DNA of 64,000 nucleotides from Ulva prolifera (Eukaryota; Chlorophyta; Ulvophyceae; Ulvales; Ulvaceae), in assembly GCA_023078555.1 (NCBI GenBank), contig CM041198.1:3519354-3583353 (forward strand). The letters are read 5' to 3'. A program made the translations under genes and the position numbers. This document shows, piece after piece, positions 1 through 11,292 of the stretch. The notes beneath the pieces are model-generated. The model was not told where the DNA came from, did no database searches, and worked only from the letters and a program-made list of their open reading frames with translations. How positions within the stretch are numbered: the first letter of the stretch is position 1; each line of letters opens with the position of its first letter.

Positions 1-26
1 TGATTGTTTTCCGTTCAAGGTGTGTA

Positions 27-142
27 GTTTTCAGTTCAAGCGTGCATGGAGCACTGCATGCAGGGACTGATGTATGCAGCAAATTATTTGTTGTTTTCTG
101 TTCAATCATGCATGGAGCGCTGCATGCAGCAACTGATGTATG
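27..142. repeat. Two 50-bp direct repeats, 66-bp period
   Basis: Bases 27-76 and 93-142 align without gaps with about six mismatches. Each unit contains the palindrome GCATGC and ends in ACTGATGTATG. A shorter similar start, GTTTTCCGTTCAAG, precedes them at 6-19. No known element recognised. Confidence 0.75.
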
Positions 143-227
143 AGTGCATCCAGACCCGAGCACGTCCGGAAAGAAAGAAATCTCGGTGGCAGTACATTCT
201 AACGTCATTCGAGAGATGGTGTGGCAC

Positions 228-256
228 TCCAGTGATATGGCCGCTATACCACTGGG
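228..256 (-). repeat. Dispersed 30-bp palindromic repeat, copy 1
   Basis: Read on the minus strand this is CCCAGTGGTATAGCGG followed by CCATATCACTGGA. The ends are inverted repeats of each other (CCAGTG / CACTGG). The core TGGTATAGCGG fits the A box of a Pol III promoter. Other copies lie at 9106, 13738 and 16541. No B box follows. Confidence 0.6.
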
Positions 257-3086
257 TTGCCACAGATGGTGTATGTAGTTTTGGAGAAGTATCAGAGATC
301 TCACGAACATTCGGCATATGTGGTCCCATTGATTCGGAGTTGTCAATGTCCATACAGGATACGGCTCAGTAAATTTAAGTTTACTTTGCTTTTACATTGA
401 CAGTTGTGCTGTTATCGCTGTGATACCTGTAAGGCTGATGTCATGCACAGCAATCCCAATGGACAGCTCTGTGTCAGCACATGGGGTTCCAGGATGTAGA
501 AAGTTGGCATGTATCCTCGCCTGAGTCACCTGTTCGATTCCTTGGGGACTGCGCTTGCATTTGCAGCTTGTCCATACCGCAGTGGCTTGCAGCACACCGA
601 TGTGCACACCCATTCAGCTGGCACTTTCATGCACACACGGTTCTCATGCCTGCATCCACCACTCTATGCTGTATCGGCATTGATATGTGTGTTGATTATA
701 GAAGGGACCGTGCATCGAGATGTTGCTCCAGGCAAACCAAACAAGGCCAAAGTCATGCCACAAACCACTGCTCGAGCTGACCTTGGAGCACATGGTGGTA
801 CTCCCAATTGCGGCCTGCTTCAGCTGCTTTCAACCGACAGTGCATGTTCACCGCACAGGAATGCATAAGCTTGATTCTGAAGCTTGATTCTGGATGGTGG
901 ATTGACGGCCAGATTCCAGGGCACTCGCTGGGTCTACTGGGTCGACCTTGGCTGGCATCTGTTAACCTAACCATGCAGCGAAGAATGGTTGGTGCTCAGG
1001 TGACTGCAGGCTTGCTGGCATTTATACGAATCAGAAAGGCCCAGTCTCCACCAACCTGGCCAACTTGGACACAGCTTACACACATGGTCACAGGCTGCGC
1101 AGATTGCCAGTGAATAGCCACCTTTCAGGCAGTCCTGTTCCCATGCTCTCAGGTATGACTGATGCAGTAGGGCTATCGTTGCAAGGCGGCAGATGCATCG
1201 TGTGACTAACCCATAGGGACTGGGAATGCACGTTCCCCAGTCTCCATGTATGTATGTAGTAGAGACATAGATTGACCTTGATCTGGTGGGCACCTGACCA
1301 CAGTGCAGCGACCAGCATGCCGCTCAAGATGACGTACGACAGCCACCGAAAATTCTAGTTGCCAAGACCATGCTCGCGTCCGGTCCAGAATTGCAGACAG
1401 TTAGTTGATGGATGATAATCGGACACGATGGCCACTGAGCATCCAGTACCTCAAAGTTACCGCTTCCAGTCGAAAGCGCACGACCACAGACGGAAGCCTG
1501 GGGGCACTGCTGTTCGCGATAAGATTCTGCAAAGGAAGTAAGGCCGAAGGTATTCTAGTTGAACCCGAGACGAGCGCTCAGGCGGCGGTCTAGTCCAGCA
1601 ATCTCGAGATGTACACGTCATTTGCAGATGTCGGGGTGCTGCAGCTAGCGCTGAGCCATTCTTTTTGTATGTACTAAAGGCGCCTTGAACTGGTGAACCT
1701 GACCAGATCGGGAAGAGGTGCTGTGTGGAAACCTGTGTCGTAGTCGTGGACGCTTCCGACGCGCAGCATCCGTTGCCCCGAGAGCACATCATTTGTGGCC
1801 GATCGCGCTCATCATTTCTGTTCGGGCATGTAAGCTCGGGCTGATGATGGCTGCGAACGATACGTACACGCAGAGGTCTCTCGTAGTGCATTCGCATGAC
1901 TACATTGTCGTCTTCCGACCGGAATGACTAGCTCGGGGCAAACACCATGGAATCAGGATGTCACTACGCATCGGTGTGAAACTTTCATGGGGAGCAGCTG
2001 GCAGCTGCTGCGGCTACCCGGTCCAGGTGCAAGCGCACTGCATGGCCTTTACGTACTTTGCATGGGCGTGTGTCATTGTGATCAAGGCCGCCACGCCGGG
2101 TGACGGAGCAACCGCTTTAATCCCTGTGAACCTGCCCGCGACACCAACATGCAAGTGATATTTACAAAACGTAAATGGTCACCACGTTCAGTGGCTGATG
2201 TAACGCGAACAATCTGCCCACGCACCGGATAGAACTGTTGCAACATCCGCGGGATCGAGCGACTGCAAGGCTGTGAAAAGCGAAAAAGGCGGCGGATGGT
2301 CCAACGGCCTGGAATGGTCCGGTTGCTGACGTGGCATCCGTCGCTAGGATCCAGTCCGCAGCTGCGCAGCCTTTTGAGGATCGAATCTGCTGCGCCGCGT
2401 AATTTACTGGGCCCACGTGTAAGCTTTGTCCCACCAGAGAGCTGAGAATTAAGTTGTGTTCCCGAGCAGGAGCCCCCGGGAAGGCATGACACACTGCGCG
2501 ATGTGCACGCTGCGCACTGCAGAGCGGTCTCGGAGGACGCTGAGCGACTGTTTGTGCCCTCAGCGCAATCGTGCTGTGATGTAATCGTGTTGTGTGAAGC
2601 GCAAGCTTGGATCATCGATATATCGCGACTATTACAGCCTTGGGCATTTATGAGCCAGTCCGGCTGCAGCTGAAATCTCGGACGCATGCCAGTCGACAAT
2701 GAGGTGTGATTTTTTTCATTGCTGCTTCGTTGAGGGGCTTTGATACCGCAGGGAAGGTGATATAGAGCGACGGTAGGAGCACGCCGCCGATGGCGAACGA
2801 TGCATCGATGCCGAGATGCGCAAATCGAGTGCATGGGTAGTCTCGCTCGAACGGCGTCCACGTCCACGTGCATGGGTGCCCGTCCCTATTCCTAACAGGT
2901 TTCCCGGACAGAGGTGAGTGAACAAGCGGACATTCCCGAACTCTAGACTGCACTAGTACAACGCGTGCGGCTGCAACGTTCTCTTTGCTGTACAAGGTCG
3001 AGCCGGGGCTGCGGTGTTAAGTGCTTGGTTGCGACTGTGCGCGTGCCCCGAACTCTCCTTCGCCTTTGCAGCTTTTTCAAATCATA

Positions 3087-6000
3087 ATGGGTATATCTCG
3101 TGTGCCTAGTTTCTCGGATCGACCTGGCTTTCCCGCCGGCTTGCGGGTGTGTGACACCATCCGCCAAATTCCGCATACCTTGGTTATCCTTCTGCCATAT
3201 TTCCAAACGTCCGCCACACGCCTCCGCGCCCTTGCAGATTATTCTAATTGAGCCTACCAGTCAAGACTGCAAGGCCTTGAGCGCTCAACTGCGAGAATGC
3301 AGCTACGAGGGTACGAAGCCACACCTTGCCGGCCTCGATGCTGCATCATGTTGTCCATCCGCAACCAGACTCTGCTGTGCAGTTTGCGAATGCGTAGATG
3401 AGACTGAAGCCAGTCAAAACATATCAAAAGCCGAACAAGAGTTTGATTTGTTGATATGCGAGGTGTGTACCACAGACGCTGCCCCCGTGCGAGCCAGGCA
3501 GCAGCGCCCAGGGGGCACACTATCACTTCGCATGCATCTCGCATGAATTTAAATATGTACCTCTGTGTTTCTGCATCGGGTTGACCAGGATTACTTTAGC
3601 AATTATTGAGACGGTCAACTGATGGTACCGCACCAGCGATTGCCCCAACACAATTAGCGTGCTCGCTATACACGATGTGAAACATCAGTCATCAAATTTA
3701 TACAGGCTAGCGTGGTAGCACATGAATCGGCGGCATGGTCAGCTTTTGTTCGCAAAGTGAAGCACTTGCCACTGGTCCTCACAGGCGAGAACATCAGCCA
3801 GCAGCAGAAGCTGCTAGGTATCAAATGTGGAGCCGTTGACTTCCTGGAGAAGCCCGTGGCGCTTCTGAAGCTGCGAAATGTTTGGCAGCACACTGTCCGC
3901 AAGGTACGGGTGCTCTCGCAAGCCGCTGATATTGCACCGACGCCTGATGTTCATGTGCAGTTGGCTGATTGCGATTGCATTTGCGCTTGATTCCTATAGT
4001 ATTCCACTCGTGTTGTTACAAGTTTCTTGCACATCTGGTAGCTTCCGCGTGGACACTCTCTGCACGCAGTCTCCTCTCGTCGTGAGACGGCAACATGCTC
4101 CTCACCTGAAATTCCATCCTTCGCAGCTCATCCTCGTCGGTTACCTGGCTGCTCCAGTGATGCCTGTCATGAACACTTGAAAGCGACCCGGTTGTTCGGG
4201 CTTCGCGATGTATGCATGACATCGAATCTAATATCCTCCCCTTCTCTCACAGTCCGCATTGCGCGAAACTTTTCAATGCGCTTTTGATCAGTCCAACGGC
4301 GCACAGCATAATTTGCGATACGCCTAGTCGCTTCCGGCAGATCCTCATCTGTGTCTGGCAGTGTTGAAATCACACCGCCACGCTATAGCCACAGTCAGGG
4401 CTGCACATCACCATTCATATGCGATAAAAGTATTAGCACACGTTTTTATCGCTGCACGGATGCGTGTCCGTGTGTTGCGGTATATGGCCTGGACGCCCTC
4501 CTGCCAAGTCTGGGCATGCCAAGCATAGCTGACCGCATGCCTCCAGCGCCGCTTCGTTAATTCATCTGTTCATTAATGAGTAGCGTCTCTCTGCCTGCTG
4601 AATTTCGTTGACAGAGTTCGCGGTCGGTCGTGGCAGGTCATGGGATTGCCACCAGCTGACCCTTTCCGAAATGTGCCATCGTATGGCAAGCGCAGGTGCC
4701 TAACTCAAACCCTGGCATTCAAGCAAAGCCCTGTGTTACTTTTTCATCACGGCCGGGTCAGTACCTGAGTGGCGCGACTTTACGTGTGGATGTTGATCTG
4801 CGCTTTTCGGCCGCAAGACATGCCTCCGTGGCCGTACCAGCAGTTCACGACCGCTGTGTCAAGGTGGATTCCCCGAAAGGGAACAGCCTCTTGCAGTACG
4901 CCATTGATGCACTGAACCAGCGCGAACGTGCAGATGTTGAAGCAGAAGTCAGCAGCGTCTCTGCCAGAAGCCGACTTGGTGCGCGCTTGCACGATTGCTC
5001 TCGTCCATGCTCCCACAACCTCGCCCTTGTGCAGTCATGTAGCGCAGCGGCTCAGCCGTAGCGGCTCTGCCTGCACTGATGCAACCTGCTGGCGCCACAC
5101 CTCGCGATGTCATGACGTAGCGGTACGCTGTGCAGTCTTCCGCTGCCAAGCAGGCCAAGAGCTATGGCCCACGGCCAGGCACATCAGTGGACAAGCCCCC
5201 ATTAGAGTGCACGCAAGAGTCAACGGGTTCCAGCCAAGCAGACACTTCAGCACAGCCAGACGCAGACATGCTCAAAGTCAAGAAGTGTGAACGGAAAGCG
5301 CGCAGCATGTGCGACCTTCGTGCGACCCGCCGGTCAAACCCCGCAAAGCCCCCTCAAGATAAAGGGGCCGCCACTCACGCCACACCGGCTGCACAACAAG
5401 GCGCAGGTGCAGCTACACCAGGGGCCCCAGGATCCCGGGTCACATCTGCCGGGCTGCCCGAGCCTGCGGTGGCCCCAGCTGCCACAGCTCCCCCGGCACA
5501 GCCCGCCTACCCGATGCCACAGATGCAGCAACAGAACATGCTCCCATACAACCCACAGGTGAGGCCTCATCCGCCGCTGAACAATTGCTGTGGTGCCCTG
5601 CTGAATCGGCGGTGCCTCGGTAGCCACCATATGTTTTCTGTTTGTTAGGTCAGTACATTGTGGCCTGCGACGGGGGAGCGGCCCGTTGTCGTGTGAGTGC
5701 GTCCATGTCGCCACATCCACAGATGCGTACCGGGGGGGGGGGGGGCTGTAGTGAGAAAGGTGTTCAAACAGATTCTTGTGCTGTGCGTGCCTGCCCCTGA
5801 TGGTCCTTCTTCTTGGTAACAACACAGCCACCGACAGTGGGTCGATAGATCATCTCAACAAGAACGATGAGATGCTCGGTGGTGACGGCGTGAGGATGCA
5901 GGGCATGCCAGCGCCGCTGCCTGGCTGCGTGTGGGGCCTGCCGATGCTGCCCCCGATGGTCCCAGGCATGACGCCGCCGATGGCGATGCCACCGCAGCCC

Positions 6001-6561
6001 CAGATGATGATGCCGGCACAGCAGGCACAGATGCAGTGGGCCCAGCCGCCGCCGTATGGCAGCATGATGTACGGCGGCCAGCCGATGCTGAACGGCATGG
6101 CGTACCCGCCTGCCGTTGGCAGCAGCGCCGCCGGCGTCCCTGCGCCGGCCGCTGGCGCCGCATGCATCCCCGCTCCGGCCGCGCCGTGCGGCTCCGCGAC
6201 AGGCTCAGACGCGGTGATGTCGAGCCCGGTCGCCGCGGCGGCGGGGAAGCCGAAGGGCGGGTCCCCGTCAGCGGCGACGTGGTCTCGAGGCGACGTGAGC
6301 GCGGCGACCCACCTGCACAAGGTGGACTGGGACGCCCACGAGGATGGCATCGTGGACGACGTGTTTGGGCTGGGCACGGGCGGGGATGACCTGCATGACT
6401 TCAGTGATAGTCTGCTGCAGGCTGATGGGGACGGGTGCTCTGTCGGCAAGGGTGGCGGGGCCGCCGGGGAGGAGGGCTTGTCCTGGATGCATGATGAATG
6501 CCTGATGGACAACCTCAAGGCCGCTGACGAGCGGGGGCCGTTCCTGGATGTAGTGGCGTGA
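3087..6561 (+). CDS. Pseudo-response regulator with degenerate receiver and long low-complexity tail
   Basis: Exons 3087-3146, 3238-3310, 3383-3462 and 3706-3903 join in phase and give about 137 residues, almost all one receiver domain. Strand beta1 reads IILIEPT where a true receiver has an acidic pair; the phospho-acceptor place reads DLLICEAS, with Glu where Asp is phosphorylated; the conserved Lys is kept in FLEKPV, and the domain ends RNVWQHTVRK, very like plant PRR and type-B regulators. Glu at the acceptor is typical of plant pseudo-response regulators, so phosphorelay is unlikely (inference). A probable exon is 4615-4695. The last two exons are about 5136-5558 and 5902-6561 (stop 6559-6561), rich in Pro, Met, Gln and Ala with an acidic end. 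Exons between 3904 and 5135 are unresolved, and I see neither a GARP/Myb nor a CCT domain. ATG 3087 is chosen because it lies 20 codons before beta1 and splices in phase. Confidence 0.75.
5732..5745 (+). repeat. G14 tract in an intron
   Basis: Fourteen G on the plus strand inside the last intron (5559-5901) of the pseudo-response regulator gene. Confidence 0.95.
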
Positions 6562-7913
6562 GGCGCGCGGCGAGTGGGTGCCGCGCAGTGGGCGTATGAT
6601 GCGAGAGAGATCGAACGAGAGCAGCAGATCATGTACTGATGTGGATAGGACAACGATGATCCCCTGTGAAGGGGTACGGCGGGGGGGGGGGGGGGGGGCT
6701 GCGGCACAGCTACGGCGATGGTGCGTGTATGGGGTTCTGTGTTGCTCTGCAGTCGCTGCCGGCGATCGGGGATGGCCGGCTGCGAGGCGCACAGTGTATA
6801 TGATGTATGATGGGGAGGTGTGAAGGGTTTCATTTGGAAGTTTTGCATGGTCTGCCGATGCCGGCAGGGGCCATGGGTGTGGGGGCACGGCCCCTGAGAT
6901 TAAGGAGCGGTGGAGGACCGCAGCGTGGCTGTGACAGTGTACAGCAACGCCGGTGTGGTGGCAGTGCGTGCTCGGGCTGTGAGCTGTGGCTTTGGGGAGT
7001 TGACGCCCCTCGGCAGTGTGCATGGCATCGGCACATGTGGCTCTGCAGATAGGCGAATTGCAGCCTTTGCCGCTAGTCGTGCATGTCCGGAGTGGTCGCT
7101 CCTGGCATAGAAGAGTTTGTGCGGCTGTTGAGTGAGTGTTTGTCACGGTTTTCATGTGATGGCGTGGGGTTGTTCGCAATGCCCATGTCCGGCTGTCGAA
7201 AGGGACGGGCTGTGATACAGTATGTATGGTATCTAGTCAGGTGCTCTGGACAAAAGGGGCAGGCTGTTGCAGACAGGATTCAGTCAAGATTGCGGCGATG
7301 GATGTATGGCGCTGTATTTATGTGTTTGCGGACTTTGGCCGCTATGCTGGCCTGATGGAATGCGATTAAATTGTTTACCACCTGCGCCGATGGTTGCAGA
7401 GCGGCCTTCCAGGCTTGTCTACGTTTGTAGTGGTGCTGTTGACCATCAGGTTGCATTTTGCAGCTGGTCGTCTGCATGTAAATTCTGCCCATGCTATGAC
7501 TGCGAGGGCATGTGTTTTGGTACCATGCGGATGCAAATCAATCATACCATGGTTCTGTCATGGTATCCTGGACAGTGGTGTTACTTGGTATGTGTCTCCG
7601 TCATTCCGCTGAATTTCGAGGTGATCAGCTGTTGCACCTCAGCGACATGATTCGTGCTGTGCTGTTAATATCATACATGCACAGTCGTAACCTTGACCAC
7701 CTGGCAATGCTGCATGACGCCGTAGCACTGCAAGTTCTGAGGTATCACGACATGGCTGCATGCTGAACGCATCCTTGACGAAACGCTAGTCATGCCAAGC
7801 GATCCCATCACAATGTACCTCTGACATACAGGATGGCGAAGATTAGTGATTAAGACCTGTCTATGATATCCTGTTGTGTCTGGGCTTGCCATTACTCCCA
7901 CTGCCACTGAAGT
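6562..7913. other. Intergenic; no gene seen
   Basis: This lies between two plus-strand genes. It begins with the 3' region of the regulator gene, which carries an 18-G tract at 6681-6698. A short inverted repeat (ATACCATG / CATGGTAT) lies near 7544-7566. Open frames are short, in all frames, and unconvincing. Confidence 0.55.
6681..6698 (+). repeat. G18 tract
   Basis: Eighteen G about 120 bp after the stop codon of the pseudo-response regulator, probably in its 3' untranslated region. Confidence 0.95.
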
Positions 7914-9007
7914 ATGTCGTTGGTAGCCGCTGGCGAGGAAGGGTTTAATTATACTCCGCTGTCCAAAATTATTGTGTTGGCAACATGTACGGCGACACTA
8001 GCCGACTGGATAGCGCAGGCTCGCGCTGTCTCCACTGTGAGCCCGGTGCTGAAAGCGCTGGCGTTCGAGACAGTTCTGCAGTTGGGGTGCTTCATGCTGA
8101 TGATGTACAATTGTAGAGCATTCGAGCGACGCGTGGGCTCCAGGAAGTTTGGGTCTTTTGTCGCGGGAGGGATTGTGGCTGGCCTACTAGTGTTGGTTGG
8201 GTGGGAAAGGTGGTCCACAACCCAGTATGGAATTCACGGACTTCCATTCCTGCCTTACCTTACGCTCCCGCCGACACTATGTCACAGTGTCTACTATGCG
8301 GACTCTGATCGGGGGCAGCAGCCAGACCCACCGCCAATCAATGGCAACTTGGTGCTATTGTGCGTCGGGACCTGGGTGCGTTGAGACCGCCTGCTGATTC
8401 TGTCAAAGCTATACAAACACGGACGCCGGCGTTCCCGTGGATCCTGCGGTTTGGGCCACCAGGGATGCTGCTGCACATCACTCTCAATCTATTGCTATTC
8501 ATTCATGCTCCACTGTGTCTGACAGCTCATATGCACACTGCACATCGCAGCCCTCTATTGCCTCTGCCATAACTGTGCACACAAGCCACATGCTGACCTG
8601 TGGCAGCAGCAATCAATGGCCATCTGACGACATTCTCTTGTGCCCTGCAGTTCTTCGCATTGTCTGGCCCTCAGTACGTGCTGCCGTGCCTGGTGTGTCT
8701 AATCCTCGGGTTCATGTATCAGGCCAACACCTTCAGCCTCCAACGCCTCCTCCTCCCTGAAGCTCTCTGCACAGGACTCTCTGACGGAGTCGGAAGACGG
8801 CTAGGCTTCCGGTCAACTGCAACCGTCCGTGTGGCTCCAGCTCCGGAGCACCCGCGTCCATCACCCACCCGACTGCCACCCGGCGCCGCAGTCGACGAGA
8901 CTGCAGTCGCCCGCATCATGGCGATGGGCTTCCAGCACGACCAGGCTGTGCAGGCGCTTCGGGCAGCAGGGAACAACGTAGACGCCGCTGTCAGCCGCCT
9001 CCTCTGA
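7914..9007 (+). CDS. UBAC2-like pseudo-rhomboid with C-terminal UBA domain
   Basis: The first exon begins MSLVAAGEEGFNYTPLSK, the usual N-terminus of this family (GFxxxPVSK), and continues with hydrophobic helices and the motif CRAFERRVGSRKFGSF, which matches the conserved RxFERxxGSxKY region of plant UBAC2. The last exon, 8651-9007, holds two more hydrophobic helices, a Pro/Arg-rich linker and a 40-residue UBA domain (VARIMAMGFQHDQAVQALRA, then NNVDAAVSRLL) that ends the protein. The family is a catalytically dead rhomboid in the ER membrane that binds ubiquitin and works in ER-associated degradation or receptor retention; that role here is inferred. Introns between about 8190 and 8650 are not resolved; a segment at 8420-8510 is a candidate exon. 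The plus-strand order of membrane part then UBA agrees with the family. Confidence 0.8.
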
Positions 9008-9105
9008 CCCGCCTCCGCTGCACCCGCTGGCCATCCGCACTCGGGTGTGAAGAGAGCAGCAAAGACAGGGGACGATGTGGCAACCAGGGATATCGCGACG
9101 TGCAA

Positions 9106-9142
9106 GGATCCAATGGTATAGCAGCCAAATCACTGGATCGCC
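9106..9142 (+). repeat. Dispersed palindromic repeat, copy 2
   Basis: It reads GGATCCAATGGTATAGC, then AGCCAAATCACTGGATCGCC. The preceding GCGACGTGCAA is also shared with copy 3 (read on the minus strand), so the repeat unit extends a little beyond the palindrome. Confidence 0.65.
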
Positions 9143-10968
9143 ACAGTTGACGCCGCGCTATGCTGCAGCTCTTTAGAGGTGAAGCCTTGGCACCGATCGA
9201 CGGGTGGACCATTCCACAGGTGCAGCTTTGTGCAGATGGGGCGCTAGGCTGCTGACTCTGCTGCACTCAGCACCCAGAAGAGCCTGCTGAACATGCCATC
9301 GGCATCCGAGTTCAGTCGACTATGATGGCACGTGGGAGTGGAAAGGGTCACACAGGTGGCCTTGGCTGTGCAAGTCGATCACTTCAATCCAAGCCCCCAG
9401 GCAGGCTGCCACGCACGTCGCGGGTTCTCCAGCCTTCGCTGCAAGTACAGGATCGCCGGAAGCAGCGCAGTCAAGAGGAAAAGGGCTGCTAGTGGAGAGA
9501 TGGCGTTACGTGGCCAGTGCAGCAGTCCAGGCGTTGAGTGCTCGAATATGAATCAACTCCCGCTCCGGTGCTCTGAAGAATCCACCGAGCCCCCGCATGG
9601 GGCCACCACGTCCGCTGAGCCAAGTGGCACGCCATCCAATTCAGCCAAGTCCAAACTCCAGGGCAGATCTCATACATCACTGTTGGGGTTTGAAGTGCAG
9701 GTAGGCTCGCAGCCCTCTCTCATGTGTCACCCACACACCGGCGCATTGCCAGACCTTCCGTGTGTGCGTCTTTCATAGTGTCCGCTGGCCGCCGCGGCAT
9801 GGCTTCTGGCCCACTCTGTTCTGCCTCCTCTCGAGGCCTGGCGGCTGTTTGGTGCCACAGTTGGTGCCACCCCTTGTTTGCGGGGATTGTCCGCCGTCGG
9901 GTGTGTGCCTGATGGCAGTGTCGTTGGGGCGCGGCATCCAGTGGGTTCGTTCATGTGGGGATGTGTGGCTCGCCAACCGGCTGCTGTGCAGCGCCATGCT
10001 CTGCATGCTGTGCCGCACTGTGCCTGGCTCTGTTGGCCACCCAACACAACCCCGCCCATATGAGCACCTGCTGTACGTGGGCGTGGGTGCTTTTTCTGTT
10101 CGTGTATCCTGCGCCGGCATCCTGTGTGCCTGCATGCAGTCCAGCCGAAGCGCTGACTGCAGTGTGTGTGGACACAGTATAGGTCACGGGAAGTCTTCGT
10201 ATGTAGTCCCCCTGAGTGGACATTTGATGACATCCGTGGGTAGTTGCGGCTGCGAGAAGTTGTTCCCCACGTGACTTGGTTGTGACTGTGTCATGACGCA
10301 CATAAACATGCATGTTCATGTGTTGCACTCACGGGGCATACATACAGAAAGTGTAAACAAACTGTGGGCGCTTGTGCTCGGCGCCTCTCCCTATGCAAGA
10401 TGTGTCATATGCGTGCGCATTAGTACTGGTCCTCGTGCCAAGGTGGCAGACTTGCATGGACACCCTCCAGTGAACTTGCATGGACACCCAGTGCCAGACT
10501 TGTGTGCCGCGGCGTGTTGTGGTGACGCAGCGGCCATCTGCAGGCCTTCTGCAGCCCTTCCGTTCTGGCATGAAGACGCGGCATGAGGAGGTGGCATGAG
10601 TGGCATGTGTGTAGTTGAACACGCACCAGACTGGCGCAGACCGGAGTGAACTGAAGCTAGCCGGCTGACGACACCGTCTGCGGCAACAGTGGGTCTCCCG
10701 TCACCACTCGTCTGTCATGTGACCACATTCTGTTGCCCGTCCATAAAGTGTTGCGCCTGGCGGACATGCTGTGCTACGTGGCGCTCGTATGCTGTGGCTG
10801 GCAGGCTTTGCTATGTGGCGCGCGCATGCATCTCTAGATGCTGGAGCTACGCCTCGCTGTCATGAAGCGCCAGCACTCCTCCCGGCGACCATATGGGCAT
10901 GCATGTCTCCCACGATCACCCCTCCACACGCACTACACGATGGCGCTACAGGCGCCGCAGGGCGGCCC

Positions 10969-11292
10969 CTAAGCGCCGTCCAGTTGTGCGCGCTCTGCGG
11001 TGAAGCTCCAGAGGGTCGGCCCCTGGTGCTGCATCAGCTCTCTCTCTCTCTCGCAGCACGGCGGTGAACCGGTGGCTGTGAGCCGTCCTGCTGTCCTCGG
11101 GCCATACAGCAGCGCTTCCACCCCAAGGCACAGCCGAGCCCGCAGTGAGAGCACGCGGTGGACCAGCGCTGCGTCTCGGTGTGGCACAGTGAGCGAGTAC
11201 ACAAATGCAACAACAGCACCCCCGTCTTGCTTGTGGCTGCAAGATGCTGCGGGAGCGGCCGCTGCCTGCGGCGGCTGTGTGGGGCGGTGCAT
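10969..11292 (-). CDS. Unrecognised open frame, possible exon
   Basis: This minus-strand frame of 107 codons includes a protein-like stretch (AVVAFVYSLTVPHRDAALVH, then a Leu/Arg-rich helix ending in EALLYGP). I do not recognise a family. There is no supporting neighbour exon, and the frame runs into a TC/GA microsatellite that encodes Arg-Glu repeats, so it could be a chance frame in GC-rich DNA. Confidence 0.2.
   Translation of the reverse strand: MHRPTQPPQAAAAPAASCSHKQDGGAVVAFVYSLTVPHRDAALVHRVLSLRARLCLGVEALLYGPRTAGRLTATGSPPCCERERELMQHQGPTLWSFTAERAQLDGA

Larger units (their letters stand above)
1..3086. other. No recognisable gene; upstream region of the response-regulator gene
   Basis: Open frames exist on both strands (longest about 263 codons, minus strand, 2082-2873), but none shows a domain, a run of plausible splice sites or a composition I would call coding. 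The stretch holds a 50-bp direct repeat (27-142) and one copy of a dispersed palindromic repeat (228-256). It presumably includes the promoter of the gene that starts at 3087, but I see no motif I could name. Confidence 0.5.

Noticed and set aside
525-550. GTTCGATTCC, like a tRNA B box
   Set aside because: The 60 bases upstream lack a fitting A box and the ends cannot pair as an acceptor stem, so no tRNA is supported.
2082-2873. 263-codon minus-strand open frame
   Set aside because: No domain and no splice partner were found; amino acid use looks random. It may be a real unknown gene, but the sequence alone does not support it.
4167-4373. Minus-strand frame with RRWTDQKRIEKF, protein-like
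   Set aside because: It lies inside an intron or unresolved part of the plus-strand regulator gene, is short, and matches no family I know; a nested gene is not supported.
5850-6848. 332-codon minus-strand open frame
   Set aside because: It lies opposite the last exon of the pseudo-response regulator and has only low-complexity Pro/Ala/Ser sequence.
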